This document shows, piece by piece, positions 38,466 to 39,070 of a DNA stretch of 39,070 bases; the stretch's first letter is position 1, and each line of letters starts with the position of its first letter. The notes under the pieces are model-generated. The model worked only from the letters and a program-made list of their open reading frames with translations. It had not been told where the DNA came from and ran no database searches. The DNA lies in NCBI RefSeq assembly GCF_022614595.1, contig NZ_JAJFAU010000031.1, forward strand, positions 1 through 39,070, read 5' to 3'. The stretch comes from Streptomyces sp. CNQ085. Its GTDB lineage: Bacteria; Actinomycetota; Actinomycetes; Streptomycetales; Streptomycetaceae. Both the position numbers and the translations under genes were made by a program.

Positions 38466-38825
38466 ATGAGCACGCGGGGCGGGCCCAAGGCCGCTGGTGG
38501 CCCTCCTCAGCGGCGCGGGAGTCTCCACCGACTCCGGGATCCCCGACTACCGCGGCCCGGACGGAGTGTGGCGCAAGGACCCCGAGGCCGAGAAGCTCGT
38601 CACCTATGACCACTACATGAACGATCCGGAGATCCGCCGCCGCTCCTGGCGGATGCGGCTGGAGAGCCCGGCGCCTCGCCGGCCGGGATCGCCGCCGAGC
38701 ACGCTGCGCGGCTGGTGATCGTCAACGGCGAGCCCACGCCGTACGACCCGCTGGCCGACCGGGTGGTGCGCGAGCCGATCGGACGGTCGCTGCCGGCGCT
38801 GCTGGAGGAGGTGGCGGCGGGCTGA
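38466..38825 (+). pseudogene. gutted NAD-dependent protein deacetylase (sirtuin)
   Basis: The start MSTRGGPKAAGG is out of frame with the NAD-binding ALLSGAGVSTDSGIPDYRGP, an extra base near 38492 being the likely cause. The gene continues to RRSWRMRLESPA at about 38673, then the roughly 130-codon centre with the catalytic His and zinc-binding Cys residues is gone. In another frame the normal end follows: AGIAAEHAARLVIVNGEPTP and REPIGRSLPALLEEVAAG with the stop at 38823. Two lesions, both sufficient for loss. The intact relative would be about 240 residues. Confidence 0.85.
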
Positions 38826-38880
38826 GGCGAGCGGCGCGACCGCGCCGGGTCTCCCGGACACGGGCGCGCGGGCGGGCCGG

Positions 38881-39070
38881 TCACCGGCCGGCGGCGGGGC
38901 CTCCACTGGCAAGCACCCCTTCGATGTCCCGGCGGCGGCGGTCGGAGACCCTCGCCGCGGCCGCCAGCAGCAGGGGCGTCAGGGCGGCCGGGTCGGCCGC
39001 CACGGTCTCGGCCGCCTCCGCCGGGCGCCGGGCCCGGACCACCGCCGCCAGCAGTTCGACGGCTCCGGGG
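38881..39070 (-). CDS. C-terminal end of an unrecognised protein (runs off the window)
   Basis: The last 62 codons of a minus-strand gene continue beyond the right edge. The visible part is alanine- and arginine-rich and helical (ELLAAVVRARRPAEAAETVA, LTPLLLAAAARVSDRRRRDI) and ends ASGGPAAGR. No family can be assigned from this fragment. It converges on the sirtuin remnant, with 55 bases between the two stops. Confidence 0.5.
   Translation of the reverse strand, partial: PGAVELLAAVVRARRPAEAAETVAADPAALTPLLLAAAARVSDRRRRDIEGVLASGGPAAGR

Overview
The window is high-GC DNA with strongly GC-biased third codon positions, Streptomyces-style promoters and gene families typical of Streptomyces (SigB-type sigma factor, DUF402, DUF6158, LapA-like protein, Rv2578c-like radical SAM protein, crotonyl-CoA carboxylase/reductase). 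It is almost certainly a chromosomal segment of a Streptomyces species or a close relative. No rRNA, tRNA or CRISPR array was seen.

Layout. 0.1-4.6 kb: a SigB/SigF-type sigma factor, a DUF402 protein, a DUF6158 protein, an Rv2629-like protein behind a near-ideal SigB-type promoter, a VOC protein, and remnants of an F420-type oxidoreductase and a methyltransferase. 4.7-12.8 kb: a minus-strand array reading M55 D-aminopeptidase, M20 peptidase, S9 peptidase, a broken S66 LD-carboxypeptidase, a methyltransferase broken by an IS200/IS605-type element (tnpA plus an apparently intact tnpB), a phosphopantetheinyl transferase and a LapA-like protein, then a quinone oxidoreductase remnant. 12.9-16.9 kb: methyltransferase, SRPBCC protein, a radical SAM gene with a LexA-box promoter, a small conserved-looking protein and a HEAT-repeat protein.

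17.1-28.2 kb is the intact metabolic core, the ethylmalonyl-CoA pathway: a double-domain 3-hydroxyacyl-CoA dehydrogenase, a TetR regulator, ccr, ethylmalonyl-CoA mutase, malyl/methylmalyl-CoA lyase, a MaoC hydratase and an acyl-CoA dehydrogenase of the methylsuccinyl-CoA type, followed by psd and pssA of phosphatidylethanolamine synthesis. Together these turn acetoacetyl-CoA/crotonyl-CoA into ethylmalonyl-, methylsuccinyl-, mesaconyl- and methylmalyl-CoA, giving glyoxylate and propionyl-CoA for C2 assimilation and polyketide extender units. From memory, the gene order matches S. coelicolor SCO6475-SCO6467.

28.2-30.7 kb is a decayed island (short inverted-repeat element, ABC ATPase remnant, aldo/keto reductase with an operator pair, broken TetR gene, IS5-type remnant). 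30.7-39.1 kb: glycerate kinase, BCCT transporter, a broken VapB-type antitoxin, a phytoene-dehydrogenase-like oxidoreductase, an inositol-monophosphatase-family protein, a gamma-glutamyltransferase, a gutted sirtuin gene and the end of an unrecognised gene.

The striking theme is contrast. The pathway core is intact, while about ten flanking genes are broken, several by deletions that removed the middle and left both ends. The most informative single structure is the IS element, whose removal at predicted IS608-like cleavage sites restores a methyltransferase reading frame exactly and so predicts the TnpB target-adjacent motif and guide.
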